Of a stretch of DNA of 22,279 nucleotides, positions 13,997 through 21,120 are shown piece after piece. The stretch's first letter is position 1, and each line of letters starts with the position of its first letter. The position numbers and the translations under genes are program-made. Source of the stretch: a virus; the IMG/VR virus record IMGVR_UViG_3300035698_016142, positions 1 to 22,279 of that record, one strand, 5' to 3'. The notes beneath the pieces were generated by a model, which had not been told where the DNA came from, ran no database searches, and saw nothing but the letters and a program-made list of their open reading frames with translations.

Positions 13997-14008
13997 GAAA
14001 GGAAGTGC

Positions 14009-14503
14009 ATGATGGGTGCAATGGCGGAAGCACGTTGGGGAGAAGTTGATAAAATGGTGTATGGTATCATCTGGAAGCACGTTAGATACTACGGGGGTGA
14101 TTTCCATGAACTCCTGACAGAAGCATGGTTGGGATATAATCACGCTTGCAATACCCATGATCCGGAGAAAGGGAAATTCTCCTCATGGGTGACCACGAAA
14201 GTCTCTGGATGGTTGAGGGATCAACACAGGTATGATCGAATTCGTGAAGGCCGGGAGAAGGTCCGGGACACAAATGCGGACATCCACCTTGAGTACCTTC
14301 CGAAGAGAAAAGACATTCATTCTCTGGCAAAGGAACTGTCTGGGGATGCCCAATGTCTACTGGGGATGATCCTTGACGAAACCGGAAAGGTGAATACACC
14401 CCGCTCCCGAAAACGTTTATCCAATGCAGTAAAGTCCATGCAAAAAATGATTCCGGACATATCCATCGACAAGGCCATTGAAGAACTGAAGGAAATACTG
14501 TGA
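14009..14503 (+). CDS. Sigma-like factor with sigma70 region 2
   Basis: This 164-residue protein has a sigma region 2-like segment (about 17-71): VYGIIWKHVRYYGGDFHELL, then TEAWLGYNHACNTHDPEKG, then KFSSWVTTKVSGWLRD. Region 2 binds core RNA polymerase and the -10 element. The C-terminal part does not look like a standard region 4, and no clear helix-turn-helix is seen, so this may be a phage-type shortened sigma or a polymerase-binding regulator. The ATG at 14009 has AGGAAAGGAAG upstream. Encoded before the replication genes, it could switch transcription to later genes, for which I found no matching alternative promoter. Confidence 0.65.
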   Translation: MMGAMAEARWGEVDKMVYGIIWKHVRYYGGDFHELLTEAWLGYNHACNTHDPEKGKFSSWVTTKVSGWLRDQHRYDRIREGREKVRDTNADIHLEYLPKRKDIHSLAKELSGDAQCLLGMILDETGKVNTPRSRKRLSNAVKSMQKMIPDISIDKAIEELKEIL

Positions 14504-15861
14504 CAGACCTCTACCCATATCAAGAGAAAGGTGTTCGGAAGATAAATCATTTCAAAGGCCGGGTACTACTAGCTGATGAAATGGGATTGGGCAAGACACT
14601 GCAGGCATTAACTTGGCTTGTGGAGGATCCAGAAAAGAGAATGCCGGCAGTGGTGGTCTGTCCTGCTCATCTGAAATACTCTACTTGGGAATATGAGGCC
14701 CGGGACAAGTGCGGAATTATAAGTAATGTTCTTGAGGGGCAGAAGGCACAAAGAAGGCATGTGTCCCCCCGTAACAAGATCATCATTGTTAATTATGACA
14801 TTGTGAAGTATTGGAAGGAAGTAATTCTGGAGTTGGGTGCCAAGACTCTTATTCTGGATGAAACCCACTTCATCAAAGAGGAGACATCAGACCGGACAAT
14901 CGCCTGTCAGAAAATGGGGAAACTCTTTGACTACATGATACTGATATCCGGAACACCATTATTGAATAGACCCATCGAACTCTTCCCCTCCCTAAAAATG
15001 ATCCGCCCTGACCTGTTCAAATCAAAATGGCTATTCGGAAAGCGGTATTGTCATATCCGATATTTCCGGGGATGGAAATTTGAGGGTGCAAAAAATATGG
15101 ATGAACTGCACTCCATCTTATCCAAGACCATGATGATTCGGAGAAGAACAGAGGAATGCGAAATAGACTTGCCTCCGAAGTCCCGGGTCATTCTCCCTCT
15201 GGACATAGGCCGGGAGGGGCGGAAGGAATACCGGGAGGCGAAGGATCATTTTCTTCAATGGCTTTATGCAAAATCTCCCGGAAAAGCTGCCCGGGCTAAG
15301 AAGGCTGAATCGATAACAAAGATAGGATACCTGAAAAGACTTATTGGCCTATTGAAACTCCGGGCTGTAACTAAATGGATTGAGGACTTCTTGGAAGATA
15401 CAGATGAGAAGTTGGTTCTCTATGGGGTGCATCGAAAGGTGTTGCAACATCTTCAACGTAAATTCCCGGAGATATCTGTCACAATCAATGGAGGATCTTC
15501 AAAAGGGAATCGAAAACATGCGGTCTCCTCCTTCCAACAGAATCCTAACAAAAGACTTTTCCTTGGGCAGATACAAGCGGCCGGGACTGGGATCACTCTC
15601 ACAGCCGCTTCCAAACTGGCCTTCGTAGAATTTGGATGGACCCCGGGGGAACACCTCCAAGTAGAGAATAGAATATATCGGATCACACAAGAGAGGCATT
15701 CAACAATCTATTACCTGATGGCCAAGGATACGATTGAGGAAGTTATGGTGCGATTACTTCATAAGAAATACAAACACATGAATGACGTTCTGGACGGTGG
15801 GGTGGGTAATGACTTCAACATACTGGCTGAATTGGAAGAGGCCCTGAAGAATGAAAAGTAA
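14500..15861 (+). CDS. SNF2-family helicase
   Basis: This 453-residue protein has the full helicase motif set: LLADEMGLGKTLQ (motif I), VVVCPAHL, LILDETHF (motif II, DETH), ILISGTPLLNRP (motif III), KLVLYGVHRKVLQ, GTGITLTAASKLAFVE, and a motif VI-like QVENRIYRITQ. The SNF2 family translocates on double-stranded DNA; small phage members resemble the HARP/SMARCAL1-like fork-remodelling type, and a role in replication or fork repair is likely. The start is a GTG at 14500, overlapping the stop of the previous gene (GTGA). The end overlaps the primase start. Confidence 0.92.
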   Translation: MTDLYPYQEKGVRKINHFKGRVLLADEMGLGKTLQALTWLVEDPEKRMPAVVVCPAHLKYSTWEYEARDKCGIISNVLEGQKAQRRHVSPRNKIIIVNYDIVKYWKEVILELGAKTLILDETHFIKEETSDRTIACQKMGKLFDYMILISGTPLLNRPIELFPSLKMIRPDLFKSKWLFGKRYCHIRYFRGWKFEGAKNMDELHSILSKTMMIRRRTEECEIDLPPKSRVILPLDIGREGRKEYREAKDHFLQWLYAKSPGKAARAKKAESITKIGYLKRLIGLLKLRAVTKWIEDFLEDTDEKLVLYGVHRKVLQHLQRKFPEISVTINGGSSKGNRKHAVSSFQQNPNKRLFLGQIQAAGTGITLTAASKLAFVEFGWTPGEHLQVENRIYRITQERHSTIYYLMAKDTIEEVMVRLLHKKYKHMNDVLDGGVGNDFNILAELEEALKNEK

Positions 15862-16741
15862 TCTGGTGGACATACTTCAAGAACACGGGATCCGGCAAGC
15901 CCCAGAAGACCACCACCATTCCCGATATGGGTGGGCACAATTCGATTGTCCATTCTGTGGCCGGGGAACCAAGAAATACCATCTGGGATACTCACTCCAG
16001 AATGACTACTTCAATTGCTGGCAGTGTGGACACAAATCCGTTAGTGCAGTAGTTCAAGCCTTTCTCCAACTATCTTATCAGGATGTGACCAAACTCCTTG
16101 AAGGGGTGACCGTTACCAGAACAGAGAGAAAGGAAAAGCCAACAGGGGTGTACCGGGCACCCCATGGCCTTGGTCCTCCTCAGCTTGCCCATATCCAATA
16201 CCTGAAAAAGCGTGGATTTAATCCGGAGGAAATAATTTCTCTGTGGGGACTGCGGGGGACTGACTGGAAAAGCAATGACATTCCATGGAGATTGTTCATA
16301 CCAATAGTTCACCGAGGGAATACAGTTTCATGGACCTCCCGGGCTATTGGGAAGGATGTTCGGCCAAAGTATTATAGTGCTGCAGAAGTAAATGAAAATA
16401 TCCCCCACAAGTCCCTCCTGTATGGAATGGATTTCGTCCGGGATACCTGTATTGTGGTGGAGGGTCCAACAGATGTCTGGAACATAGGCCCGGGGGCCGT
16501 GGGTACTTTCGGCCTCTCATACTGCCCGGCACAAGTCAGTGCTATATCTAAAGTGCCTAACCGATACATTGCCTTTGATAACTCTATTCAGGCACAAAAG
16601 GTTGCAAGAAAATTATCCCGGGACCTGTCTATCTTCACTGGGAATACTTATCTGATGGAAATTGATGCCGATGATCCGGGCAGTGCCTCTCGTTCTGAGG
16701 TGCAGAAGGTACGGGAATTTTGTTTTGGAAAGGGTGAATAA
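15851..16741 (+). CDS. DNA primase, zinc-finger and Toprim type
   Basis: This 296-residue protein has an N-terminal zinc ribbon (FDCPFCG, about 31-37, and NCWQCGHKS, 55-63), then a Toprim domain with IVVEGPTDVWNIG (201-213, catalytic glutamate E204). The usual second Toprim motif DxD is replaced by AFDNSIQAQ (241-249), and a later IDADDPGS (271-278) carries acidic residues. The layout is that of a phage-type primase working with the DnaB-like helicase encoded two genes on. The start overlaps the stop of the helicase gene. Confidence 0.88.
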   Translation: MKSNLVDILQEHGIRQAPEDHHHSRYGWAQFDCPFCGRGTKKYHLGYSLQNDYFNCWQCGHKSVSAVVQAFLQLSYQDVTKLLEGVTVTRTERKEKPTGVYRAPHGLGPPQLAHIQYLKKRGFNPEEIISLWGLRGTDWKSNDIPWRLFIPIVHRGNTVSWTSRAIGKDVRPKYYSAAEVNENIPHKSLLYGMDFVRDTCIVVEGPTDVWNIGPGAVGTFGLSYCPAQVSAISKVPNRYIAFDNSIQAQKVARKLSRDLSIFTGNTYLMEIDADDPGSASRSEVQKVREFCFGKGE

Positions 16742-17781
16742 TGGAAGAGAAGAAGCACTTCCGGGGGGTATGGATTCCAGCGGATATCTGGTTCATGGTG
16801 GAGAATGGAGAAATCTCAACGCAGGATATGCTTGTACTTAGTATGGTGGACAGTCTTGTAGACGCTGAGAATCAGGTTGGATGCTATGCTTCCAATGAAT
16901 ATATTGGAAGTAAACTGGGAATGTCTGGAAGAAACGCCCGACATATAATAGGCAAATTAAAAGAAATGGGGTTGGTTTATCAAATTAAAAATGATGGTAG
17001 AAAGCGATATTTGGTCACAAGATATTCTATTACCCGGGCAGAGTGGCCGAAAAGTGGCCAATCAGAGTGGCCAAATATCAGCCAACCAGAGTGGCCAAAT
17101 ATGGCCGGGCAGAGTGGCCAAATTCAGCCACCATATAAAGTAAGTAATAAAATAAGTAATACTACCGGGGAAATAGACCATTCCCCGGGTGGTGATTCTG
17201 AATCCAAGAAACCCAAAGGACTTGGTCTGGAGAAGGAGAGGACCATCACTCCCCGGGCACTCTCGCCAAGGAATCAAAAGAGGATGGAGAATGTGATAAA
17301 TAAAATCAAAGACCTCCTCATATTTACTGGATTCCCTGTGGAGGATGTGGAGGAAACCACCCGCCTGACATTCAAACGATACTTGACTTGGCAAAAGGAA
17401 TCCATGAAGACCCTCCGGAGACACCAAGAAACCAATAACTTCTTGGTGTCCATGGTGGAGAAGGAGGACCCATCTACATTCACCTACCATTGGATGGAGG
17501 GTCTTGCCAATTATCTGAAAGGGGGATCCGTGGACTTCAAATCCCAGATGAAGGTCTTAGCATGGACACCTGAGAATAAGATATTCCAGAATTCCATGAG
17601 AAGTCTTTCCACCCAATATTGTGCCTCTGATAAATATTGGGTACTTCTGAGAAAGGTGCTGTGCATCAAATCTTCTCATAAAGCAACCTCCTGGCCACGT
17701 AGCGAACCGATAACAAAGGAGAGGGACTCTGACACCCCGGGGCTTGATAGAGATCGTCAGACTGGAGAATTGGAGATATGA
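16741..17781 (+). CDS. Replication initiator-like protein with winged helix
   Basis: The N-terminal domain of this 346-residue protein (about 1-96) looks like a winged helix: GEISTQDMLVLSMVDSL, then ASNEYIGSKLGMSGRNARH, then KEMGLVYQIKNDGRKRYLVT. A central low-complexity segment (about 100-130) encodes repeated EWPN and SGQ motifs and coincides with a DNA repeat array. The C-terminal part is basic and helical. The layout resembles phage O-type initiators, whose origin lies inside the gene, with the helicase gene next. Its ATG overlaps the primase stop, and its end overlaps the helicase start (ATATGA). The initiator role is inferred from domain, context and iterons; a phage regulator with a winged helix is the alternative. 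Confidence 0.7.
   Translation: MEEKKHFRGVWIPADIWFMVENGEISTQDMLVLSMVDSLVDAENQVGCYASNEYIGSKLGMSGRNARHIIGKLKEMGLVYQIKNDGRKRYLVTRYSITRAEWPKSGQSEWPNISQPEWPNMAGQSGQIQPPYKVSNKISNTTGEIDHSPGGDSESKKPKGLGLEKERTITPRALSPRNQKRMENVINKIKDLLIFTGFPVEDVEETTRLTFKRYLTWQKESMKTLRRHQETNNFLVSMVEKEDPSTFTYHWMEGLANYLKGGSVDFKSQMKVLAWTPENKIFQNSMRSLSTQYCASDKYWVLLRKVLCIKSSHKATSWPRSEPITKERDSDTPGLDRDRQTGELEI
17039..17166 (+). other. Predicted replication origin: iterons plus AT-rich segment
   Basis: Five copies of a core AGTGGCC(A/G) occur at 17042-17049, 17053-17060, 17066-17073, 17090-17097 and 17113-17120; three extend to CAGAGTGGCCAAAT. Degenerate GCC-containing units fill the remaining positions (17081, 17103, 17127), so GGCC/GCC recurs every 10-13 bases across eight units, about one helical turn. 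Copies 1, 3 and 4 read as EWP while copies 2 and 5 read as SGQ in another frame, so the DNA rather than the peptide is conserved. An AT-rich run (17131-17166) with repeated AAGTAATA follows, as a DNA unwinding element would. Confidence 0.7.
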
Positions 17782-19163
17782 AAGTTCAGCAAATTGATTC
17801 GAAGGCTGAGAAAAGGGTTCTAACCGGGATGATCGTCAATAAAGATGTGTTGTCCCGGCTGAATCTCCAATGGGATGGGGAGATGTTCCGATCCCGTTGG
17901 GCCAACATCATTGGAGAGTGGTGCATAAAGTATTTCAGAAAGTACCATACCCCTCCGGGCCGGGCCATAGAGAACCAATTGGAACGGTGGTCACAGAGAA
18001 TAACCGACGATGATAGTCTTGAACTCATGGAAACCTTCCTGTCGGATCTGTCCGAGGAATATGAATCCTATGCCGAAGATATAAACCCCCAACACACCAT
18101 CGACATTGCCGGGGACATCTTCAATCAAATCCGTCTGGAGACACTGGCCGAAAATATCCAAGAGGAACTGGAGGATGGAAAGCTTGACAGTGCAGAGCTT
18201 ATCCTTGCCAAGCACAAGCGAGTGGAAGTCGGGGTGGGTGCCGGTATTACCCTTGAAGATGAAGATGCTCTGGTGGCCGCTCTGGAGGAGAAGAGAGAAA
18301 GCATCATTCAGTACCCCGGAGCTCTGGGAGAATTCTTCGGGGACGATCTGGAAAGGGATGGGTTTATTGCCTTCATGGGTCCGGAGAAGAGAGGCAAGTC
18401 ATTCTGGCTGATGGATATAGCCTACCGGGGGATCCTGCAGAACCGAAAAGTTGCGTGGTTTGAGGTCGGAGATATGTCACAGAATCAAGCATTGCGTAGG
18501 CTAATGTCCCGGGTAACTCGTCACCCAATCAATCCTTGTACTGTAAATTATCCAATGGGTATATCACGGCTTCAAGGGGAGTCCATGCCAGAGGTGGAGA
18601 TTGGTGAGAAAGTTTTTGAAATAGGTCTTCAGAAAGAGAAGGCCATAGATCGCATAGGCAAGTTAATTCGTAAGGGTAAGAGGTCCCGGGGGAAAATGCT
18701 TCGACTGGCCTCCTTCCCGAGCATTTCTGTTAATGGTATACGGGAGGTCCTTGAAATCTGGGACAATGAAGATTGGTCCCCGGATATCATAGTGATCGAC
18801 TATGCCGACATTCTGGAAATGGCCATGCCCGGCATGGATAAGCGGGATCAAATAAATGAGACTTGGAGGCAGCTTCGCAGAATCTCACAAGAAAGGCATG
18901 GTCTGGTAGTCACAGCCACACAAACGAATGCCGAATCCTATGACACCACCAATATCACCCGGAAGCATTTCTCTGAGGACAAAAGGAAGTTCTCTCATGT
19001 AACTGGGATGATTGGATTGAATCAGACTGATGAAGAAAAAGAGAACGGACTGATGAGACTTAACTGGGTTCTGAAGCGTGAGGGGGACTACTCCGAGCGT
19101 CATAATGTTTGGGTGGCAAGCTGCCTGCCCATCGGCAATCCTGCTGTCCGTAGTTGTTTTTGA
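17778..19163 (+). CDS. DnaB-like replicative helicase
   Basis: This 461-residue protein has a helical N-terminal domain (about 1-150) and a RecA-like core with Walker A MGPEKRGKS (200-208) and Walker B PDIIVIDYADIL (335-346), followed by VVTATQTN (377-384). This is the DnaB/DnaC-type replicative helicase layout; Walker A is a phage-style variant of the usual GxxxxGKT. It unwinds DNA at the fork and works with the primase. The ATG at 17778 overlaps the stop of the initiator gene. The C-terminus is short, ending SCLPIGNPAVRSCF. Confidence 0.88.
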   Translation: MKVQQIDSKAEKRVLTGMIVNKDVLSRLNLQWDGEMFRSRWANIIGEWCIKYFRKYHTPPGRAIENQLERWSQRITDDDSLELMETFLSDLSEEYESYAEDINPQHTIDIAGDIFNQIRLETLAENIQEELEDGKLDSAELILAKHKRVEVGVGAGITLEDEDALVAALEEKRESIIQYPGALGEFFGDDLERDGFIAFMGPEKRGKSFWLMDIAYRGILQNRKVAWFEVGDMSQNQALRRLMSRVTRHPINPCTVNYPMGISRLQGESMPEVEIGEKVFEIGLQKEKAIDRIGKLIRKGKRSRGKMLRLASFPSISVNGIREVLEIWDNEDWSPDIIVIDYADILEMAMPGMDKRDQINETWRQLRRISQERHGLVVTATQTNAESYDTTNITRKHFSEDKRKFSHVTGMIGLNQTDEEKENGLMRLNWVLKREGDYSERHNVWVASCLPIGNPAVRSCF

Positions 19164-19176
19164 AAGGGAATGGGAC

Positions 19177-19374
19177 ATGTGCATTGTAAAAGGTTGCGGA
19201 AATGAAAAAGAGCAAGGGGAAATGGAAGGTGCCCTTTGCCTTCCTTGTGCCGAGCAATTGAAGAGAGGGAAATTCACCAGTGGAACTTCTTTTGTGCTCG
19301 ATCTGCAGAATGAATGTAAAAAATATAAGCAACGTCAAGCCAGATGGGATTTGTTCTTCCTGAATATAAAATAA
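19177..19374 (+). CDS. Small zinc-site protein, 65 aa
   Basis: This small protein opens MCIVKGCGNEKEQ and carries a second pair CLPC (about 21-24), giving a possible four-cysteine metal site, followed by a helical charged C-terminus. Similar short proteins with Cys pairs near the N-terminus are common in phage replication regions, and their role is unknown. The ATG at 19177 follows AAAGGGA. Confidence 0.55.
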   Translation: MCIVKGCGNEKEQGEMEGALCLPCAEQLKRGKFTSGTSFVLDLQNECKKYKQRQARWDLFFLNIK

Positions 19375-19404
19375 CAATTTGCTTTGATGCAGAGGGAGTA
19401 AAGA

Positions 19405-19578
19405 ATGAGGTCCTTAGAAGATTTTGTACAGGATAGAGTAGATGCAGGCCGGACCTTCAATCAGATCCGGATGATTGCCCGGGGAAGTAGATGGGAAGGC
19501 CAGATGGAGACTGTCTCCTCTGTAGCTAAAAAGAAAAGGATTGAGAAGAAGAGGGCAATAGCCCTGTTGAACCGATAA
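19405..19578 (+). CDS. Small basic protein, 57 aa
   Basis: This short ORF begins MRSLEDFVQDRVDAGRTFNQ and ends in a lysine/arginine-rich helix (AKKKRIEKKRAIALLNR). The spacing and the GAGGGAG site before the ATG, together with codon use like its neighbours (CCGG-rich: GCCGG, GATCCGG, GCCCGG), support real coding. No family is recognised. It may bind DNA or RNA. Confidence 0.55.
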   Translation: MRSLEDFVQDRVDAGRTFNQIRMIARGSRWEGQMETVSSVAKKKRIEKKRAIALLNR

Positions 19579-19597
19579 CAAAGTAGAAAGGGACAGT

Positions 19598-20119
19598 ATG
19601 AGTGTGGTAAAAATAACAAGAGCAGAAGGGAATCGGTTGTGTAAGGCATTGCGATTCAACACAGCAGAAGGGTGGTCGTCCACTCGCATGGCGAAGAAAT
19701 TGCAGAAGGTTACAGCACTGGTGACAGATGACTCCGACCTTGACGACAAGGAGGCAAGCAATACCCTCCTGAAGATTCTGGAGGGTGGGGTGGGTGCCCG
19801 AGTTAAGATTGTAGAAGCTGCAGATAAGGCCGAACCAGATAAGAAGGCCCCCTCCAAAACACAGAAGCAGTTGCGTGAGAAGAAAGATATGTGCCGCTAT
19901 ACTTCTGCAGCAACTACCATGAAAAACCAACTGCAGACCATTGAGGCCGGGGCTCTTGTCCGGCTGTGCAATGACCACTATATTGAATGCGGTGGTAAGA
20001 ACAATTTGAAAGAGAGTGCCATAGTAGTGGCCCGGATAACAAAGGTGTTCCGGGTCCTTGGTCTGTATAAAGAAGAAAATGTGGAAGTAATTGTACCCAC
20101 TGGAAAGGAAGAGGTATGA
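19598..20119 (+). CDS. Hypothetical protein, 173 aa
   Basis: I do not recognise this protein. It opens MSVVKITRAEGNRLCKAL and has a helical N-terminal half (WSSTRMAKKLQKVTALVTDD), a central lysine-rich linker (about 78-100, EPDKKAPSKTQKQLREKK), and a beta-rich C-terminal region (SAIVVARITKVFRVLGLY). The start has AAAGGGA. It ends overlapping the clamp gene by four bases (ATGA), so it is probably made together with it and may act in replication. Confidence 0.6.
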   Translation: MSVVKITRAEGNRLCKALRFNTAEGWSSTRMAKKLQKVTALVTDDSDLDDKEASNTLLKILEGGVGARVKIVEAADKAEPDKKAPSKTQKQLREKKDMCRYTSAATTMKNQLQTIEAGALVRLCNDHYIECGGKNNLKESAIVVARITKVFRVLGLYKEENVEVIVPTGKEEV

Positions 20120-21120
20120 ACGTAAACAGGGAAGACCTATTATCTCAATTACTTTCTGTGCAGTATGGTGTCAGTAAAGCAGAGGTGATTGAACAAAGCA
20201 ATTGTGTGATATTTGATGGTGGTATGGTGAAGACCTTCAATGATGAAGTGGCTTGTTCATCTGAATGCGAAATAAAAGATATCACCGGGGCCGTTAATTG
20301 CGGTCCCCTCCTGACACTCCTTCAGAAGATGGTGGAAGAAGTGATTGTCATTTCAGAAGAGGAAGGGGAATTGAGGATCAAAGGTAAGAGAAGGAAAGCA
20401 GGATTCCGAATGGAGGCCGAAATCCTATTGCCTGTGGAAGAGGTGGAGGTTCCTGAATCATGGGCCAGTCTGCCTGATGATTTCTGTCAGGCTGTAGATG
20501 TAGCCCAAAAATGCTGTGCCAAGGGAGAGTCTAATTTTGATCTATCCTGTGTCCACCTCACTCCGGAATGGGTAGAGTCCTGCAACAACTTCCAGCTTGT
20601 CAGATACCCTCAACACCTACCACTGACTGAGGATTGTCTAGTCCGCCGGGAGTCCATGAAATCTATTGCCGGGCTGGATGTCTGCGAAATGGCAAGCACT
20701 CCGAACTGGATCCACTTCCGCAATCTGGGTGGTGTAGTTATCTCCTGCCGGAGATACATGGAGGATTTTCCGAGCCTAACAAATCTATTGAATGTTAGCG
20801 GAACGGAGGTCAAACTGCCAAAGGGTGCTGCAGAGGCCACAGCCATCGCCTCAATCTTCTCCAATGACAAGCAGGAGGATGGTGTAGTAGTCTCCATTCA
20901 AGCGGGCCGGATCTCTGTAACTGGCCGGGGGGATTCTGGATGGTATAAAGAAAGCAAGAAGATGAAATACGATGGACCCTCTTTTATGTTCACCATCGCC
21001 CCGGACCTCCTGAAAGAAATCATCAATGATTATTCTGTGTGTGAGATATCGGAAGGGAAGGTATTGAAGGCAACAACAGACTCCTTTGTATTTGTCTCTG
21101 CTCTGGGGGATATTAAGTGA
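20116..21120 (+). CDS. DNA polymerase sliding clamp-like protein
   Basis: This 334-residue protein resembles the DnaN-type beta clamp of phages: an N-terminal part with CVIFDGGMVKTFNDEVAC, a central region of repeated beta-sheet elements, and the end KVLKATTDSFVFVSALGDIK, typical of the clamp C-terminal strand with its hydrophobic terminus. A clamp tethers the polymerase encoded next. Length is slightly below bacterial DnaN (about 370). Position directly before the polymerase, with an overlapping start, supports the call. Sequence divergence is high, so this rests on pattern and context. Confidence 0.75.
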   Translation: MNVNREDLLSQLLSVQYGVSKAEVIEQSNCVIFDGGMVKTFNDEVACSSECEIKDITGAVNCGPLLTLLQKMVEEVIVISEEEGELRIKGKRRKAGFRMEAEILLPVEEVEVPESWASLPDDFCQAVDVAQKCCAKGESNFDLSCVHLTPEWVESCNNFQLVRYPQHLPLTEDCLVRRESMKSIAGLDVCEMASTPNWIHFRNLGGVVISCRRYMEDFPSLTNLLNVSGTEVKLPKGAAEATAIASIFSNDKQEDGVVVSIQAGRISVTGRGDSGWYKESKKMKYDGPSFMFTIAPDLLKEIINDYSVCEISEGKVLKATTDSFVFVSALGDIK

